A DNA stretch of 64,000 bases from Cryptomeria japonica (lineage: Eukaryota > Streptophyta > Pinopsida > Cupressales > Cupressaceae). Of this stretch, positions 61,220 to 64,000 are shown in pieces; position 1 is the first letter of the stretch; every line of letters starts with the position of its first letter. The notes beneath the pieces are model-generated. The model saw nothing but the letters and a program-made list of their open reading frames with translations, was not told the DNA's origin and searched no databases. The position numbers and the translations under genes are program-made. The stretch spans positions 192,727,695-192,791,694 of the forward strand of contig NC_081415.1 in the NCBI RefSeq assembly GCF_030272615.1, read 5' to 3'.

Positions 61220-64000
61220 TTACTGTGAGGAATCTTGGGTAGCAACCTCAACCTGAGATTTCTTCTTTGGCTTTAGCATGGCTTGCCACCTGTCCACCTC
61301 TTTGTCTGTTGGCCAACTGAATGCCTTTACCTCTTCCAAATTTGCAACTAAATTTGTTCATTTGGCATCTGTAACTGCCTTGGACTCAACAATAAACTTT
61401 GCATGGTCAACCTCAGCCTTGAACAGTGAATCAAGAAGACCGTTAAGGAAATTAGCATCAACCTGTTCATTTACATGCTTGATTATTTCTTCTTGCTCCA
61501 TAATCAAATCAAATTCATTAGCATCAACCTGTTCATTTACATGCTTGATTATTTCTTCTTGCTCCATAATCAAATCAAATTCACTGGTCCAATCAGAAAC
61601 TAATTTCAAATCTCCATTACTACCATAAATTGAAGGCACCAATTTATTATAACCTTCCCCAAATGTCTGCAATTTTTCATTTATAAGCACATCCTTCCTT
61701 GTGAAAAATGCATAAGCTGCATTCATTACCTCCACCATGTCTTTAGTGTCACTGATCTTGGGAGGGAACTTGTCACTATACATCATTGCAGTATCTATCT
61801 TATCCATTAATCTACTTCTTCTTGACCAAACATTGAACAAAGGTCCAAGAAAAGCGACAGCCTCAAAGGATGTTTTTCTTGCCTCTTTCAAAGAAATGTG
61901 CAAATCATGCACAACCATCAATTTGTCTTTCAATACACAAATCCTATGTTTCAGAATTCCTGATACAATAGAGATAGCCTTGACATTTTGTTCCTTTTCA
62001 AGATTTTCAATTTTCCCTGTGTATTCCTCCATTTTTGTTGTCACACTAGCTGGTATTTCTTGTACTTGTTCTATAATCTGTATTGGAGGGGGCTCATTTG
62101 CAATTTTTTCTTTCAACTCCACTAACTCTTCCTCCAGAGTGCCCTTCTTCATCAGAGTCTCTTCATATTTTTTAGCTAATGCAATCAATTGGGTATATGT
62201 TTCTGTGTATCTTCTTGACAAATCCTCTATTTTTGATAAATTCATGAAAGAAACTTGAGTAAAAAATGAGGCAATCTCCGTGTCAGTTGTGTTTTGCAAG
62301 TTCCAAATCATTCTATCAACTTTCTTTTCTACTTGGATATTTAGAAGGTGGGGCTTTTGAGTGGAAGGGGCTAAAGACCAAGCAGCAAGTGTCTTTGACT
62401 TAGGATTAAATCTTGATCCTCTTATTACATCTCCAATTTCAAATTCAGTTCTAAACATTGGGTCCTCTTGCTTCCTAATCTGATCAATAATAAAAATAGA
62501 CTGGATATCCCAGTCAGGCATCATAATCATACCAGTACTCTTTATCAATTGTCTTGCCTGTTCTACAGATATTTCCTCCCTATTAGGATCATATTCCTGC
62601 AATGCCTTGATGATATCCTCTTTCTTTTCTTCATTTGCTTCCTCTATGATCATATTTTATTTTAATTGATTTTGTTTCAACCTTGTCAAAAAAAATTTAA
62701 ATTCATTTGACTTAATAAAGTCATCATCTTTCATGAACTCATTTGACAACATCACACACTCATCAAAGCCTTGAGCAAGGGCTTCATTTGTTTCTCCTGG
62801 TTCTTCATTTTGCCCTGCTTCTCTGAGATGTGTCCTTATTTGATGAAAGTAGTGTCCTTGTTCTGTAACAATTGCTCTAGCAAGGTCTCTCCTCACAATT
62901 GTACCGACCTCAATGGTTTTTTGTTTCTTTGCAGCTAGCACTCAGGTAGATTGAACTTCATCCCCACTCTCTACATCATCAGCAGACACACTAAGTGGCC
63001 TCTTGCCATTTGAAGAATGTCCATCTTGGGGGTCTTGCTACTGAGCAGTCACTTTTGGAATTTGAGGCATTTATTCCATCAAAGTTTCATATAAACTCAG
63101 CATTTTGTTAATCCTCTCTGGGTACAGGCTATTAGGGCAAAAACCTGAGAAACTAAGGTCAACAGCCAACAATTCTACTTCAACTCTCATCAAATTTTTC
63201 CATTTTCTTCTCCTTTCTTGTACTTCATCTTTTCTCAACAAATTTCTAACCACATCTTCATCATCCAATGGTTCATGGTCCTTTATTGTGGCCCAAGGTG
63301 TCATTTTTGGCATTGCAACTTTAATAAATTGTTTCGGATCACAGAATCTAGACACAACATTAACCAACCTATATTGTTTAAGGAAATTGTTTACTTCATC
63401 AAAGGAACTCCTACCAATGGTAAAATCAGACGCAACCCAAAGCCTAGGAAGAAAAGAACCCTTCCTGTGTTTATCAAGGTATTCTTTTTCAACTAGGGTC
63501 AATTTCCAGATAAACTCCATAAAAGCAATCCTAATTGGAACAAATTTTGGTAAAATATGGGGAGGCTGAGGACACCCATAGACTCTCATCACAGTAAAGT
63601 TATCAAAAAAATAAAAAATCCTCCAAGTTATGTGAAATAGGCCAGTTTGGAACATACTGGTAAGGTCTCAAAACTCTCCTAACATTAATTGACAATCATT
63701 CCCTATTTATTCCTAGCATTTCCATAATTGGCGAAACAATCCAATTTTCAAAGAAAAGGAAAGAAGAATGGGGAGAACTACTATCCCAAACCTGGGTCCA
63801 TCTTTGTATTGGCATTAAGACACCGAACTCTTCTTTCAAAAGCTCCAATTCTTTATCCACAAACTCAACATTATAGAACAAGATTAAATGCATCAGCAAT
63901 GAATAATGCTTGAATGTAGGGCTGGGTGTACCACTTTGAATTTCAACTAGAGCATTATGAATGTGTTCAACCACATAGCCCACATAATCATAATCTTTGT
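61220..64000 (-). pseudogene. large decayed protein, possibly ORF2-like, running off the right edge
   Basis: Minus-strand frame from about 63655 to the TAA at 61220, broken only by stops at 63071 (TAA), 63038 (TAG), 62942 (TGA), 62654 (TAA) and 61358 (TGA), with a frameshift near 63660-63695 into the segment that continues past 64000. About 920 codons are visible. Parts: a globular N-terminal region (HYSLLMHLILFYN, LPRLWVASDFTIGR, PWATIKDHEPLDDED), a long helical K/E-rich region with coiled-coil character (TLEEELVELKEKIANE, EEYTGKIENLEKEQ), and a 22-residue in-frame tandem duplication (61448-61580). The order globular-then-helical is like ORF2 at 34612-37949, and HYSLLMHLILFYN may match its GSLLVCMFFYFEK segment, but this is weak. 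Function unknown. Confidence 0.6.
61448..61580 (-). repeat. 66-bp in-frame tandem duplication inside the pseudogene
   Basis: Two copies encoding EFDLIMEQEEIIKHVNEQ plus four more residues. The length is a multiple of three, so the frame is kept. Confidence 0.92.

Overview
This window looks like intergenic DNA from a very large, repeat-rich plant nuclear genome, most likely a conifer. It contains no intact cellular gene that I can recognise. It contains nested Ty1/copia and Ty3/gypsy retrotransposons, non-autonomous LTR elements without a polymerase, a Penelope-like element of the RT plus GIY-YIG type (the type reported in conifers as Dryad), two decayed gene copies, satellite-like arrays and many microsatellites. 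The conifer call is an inference from this repeat spectrum; no species marker is present.

Layout. 1-1030: 5' end of a minus-strand copia element running off the left edge. 1031-2255: unique DNA with a GC-rich palindromic block. 2256-10057: a truncated copia element (4233-7964) flanked by two direct copies of an unidentified 2-kb sequence. 10381-12110: LRR receptor-like-protein pseudogene. 13734-14668: decayed gene of unknown family. 14787-25983: a complete, young LTR element (TSD ctata, PBS, PPT) with one intact 932-codon Q/P/S-rich ORF, an antisense plant-mobile-domain fragment and no polymerase. 26176-26397: a large palindrome made of Penelope tail sequence. 26996-27760: hairpin satellite units joined to a truncated gypsy LTR. 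28748-45690: a decayed gypsy element with a 4.06-kb LTR, whose integrase C-terminus is split by a second, older non-autonomous LTR element (33065-41091, TSD ataag). 45691-48610: decayed Penelope-like element that abuts the broken gypsy primer-binding site. 48611-53530: AT-rich and GA-rich low-complexity DNA. 53540-54560 and 57050-58290: two satellite-like arrays of inverted-repeat units sharing a core. 54864-55420 and 61220-64000: decayed proteins resembling, or possibly resembling, ORF2 of the 33-41 kb element.

How it works together. Only the 14787-25983 element looks recently mobile; its LTRs differ at about four aligned positions plus one deletion. It has no reverse transcriptase or integrase, so it must have been moved in trans. 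The others carry in-frame stops, many explainable by C-to-T change at CGA, CAA or CAG codons, as expected for methylated, silenced repeats. The most interesting leads are the two kinds of polymerase-less LTR elements with unrecognised ORFs, the Penelope element with dispersed hammerhead-like tails, the five-fold tetraloop hairpin array inside the gypsy LTR, and the hairpin satellites.
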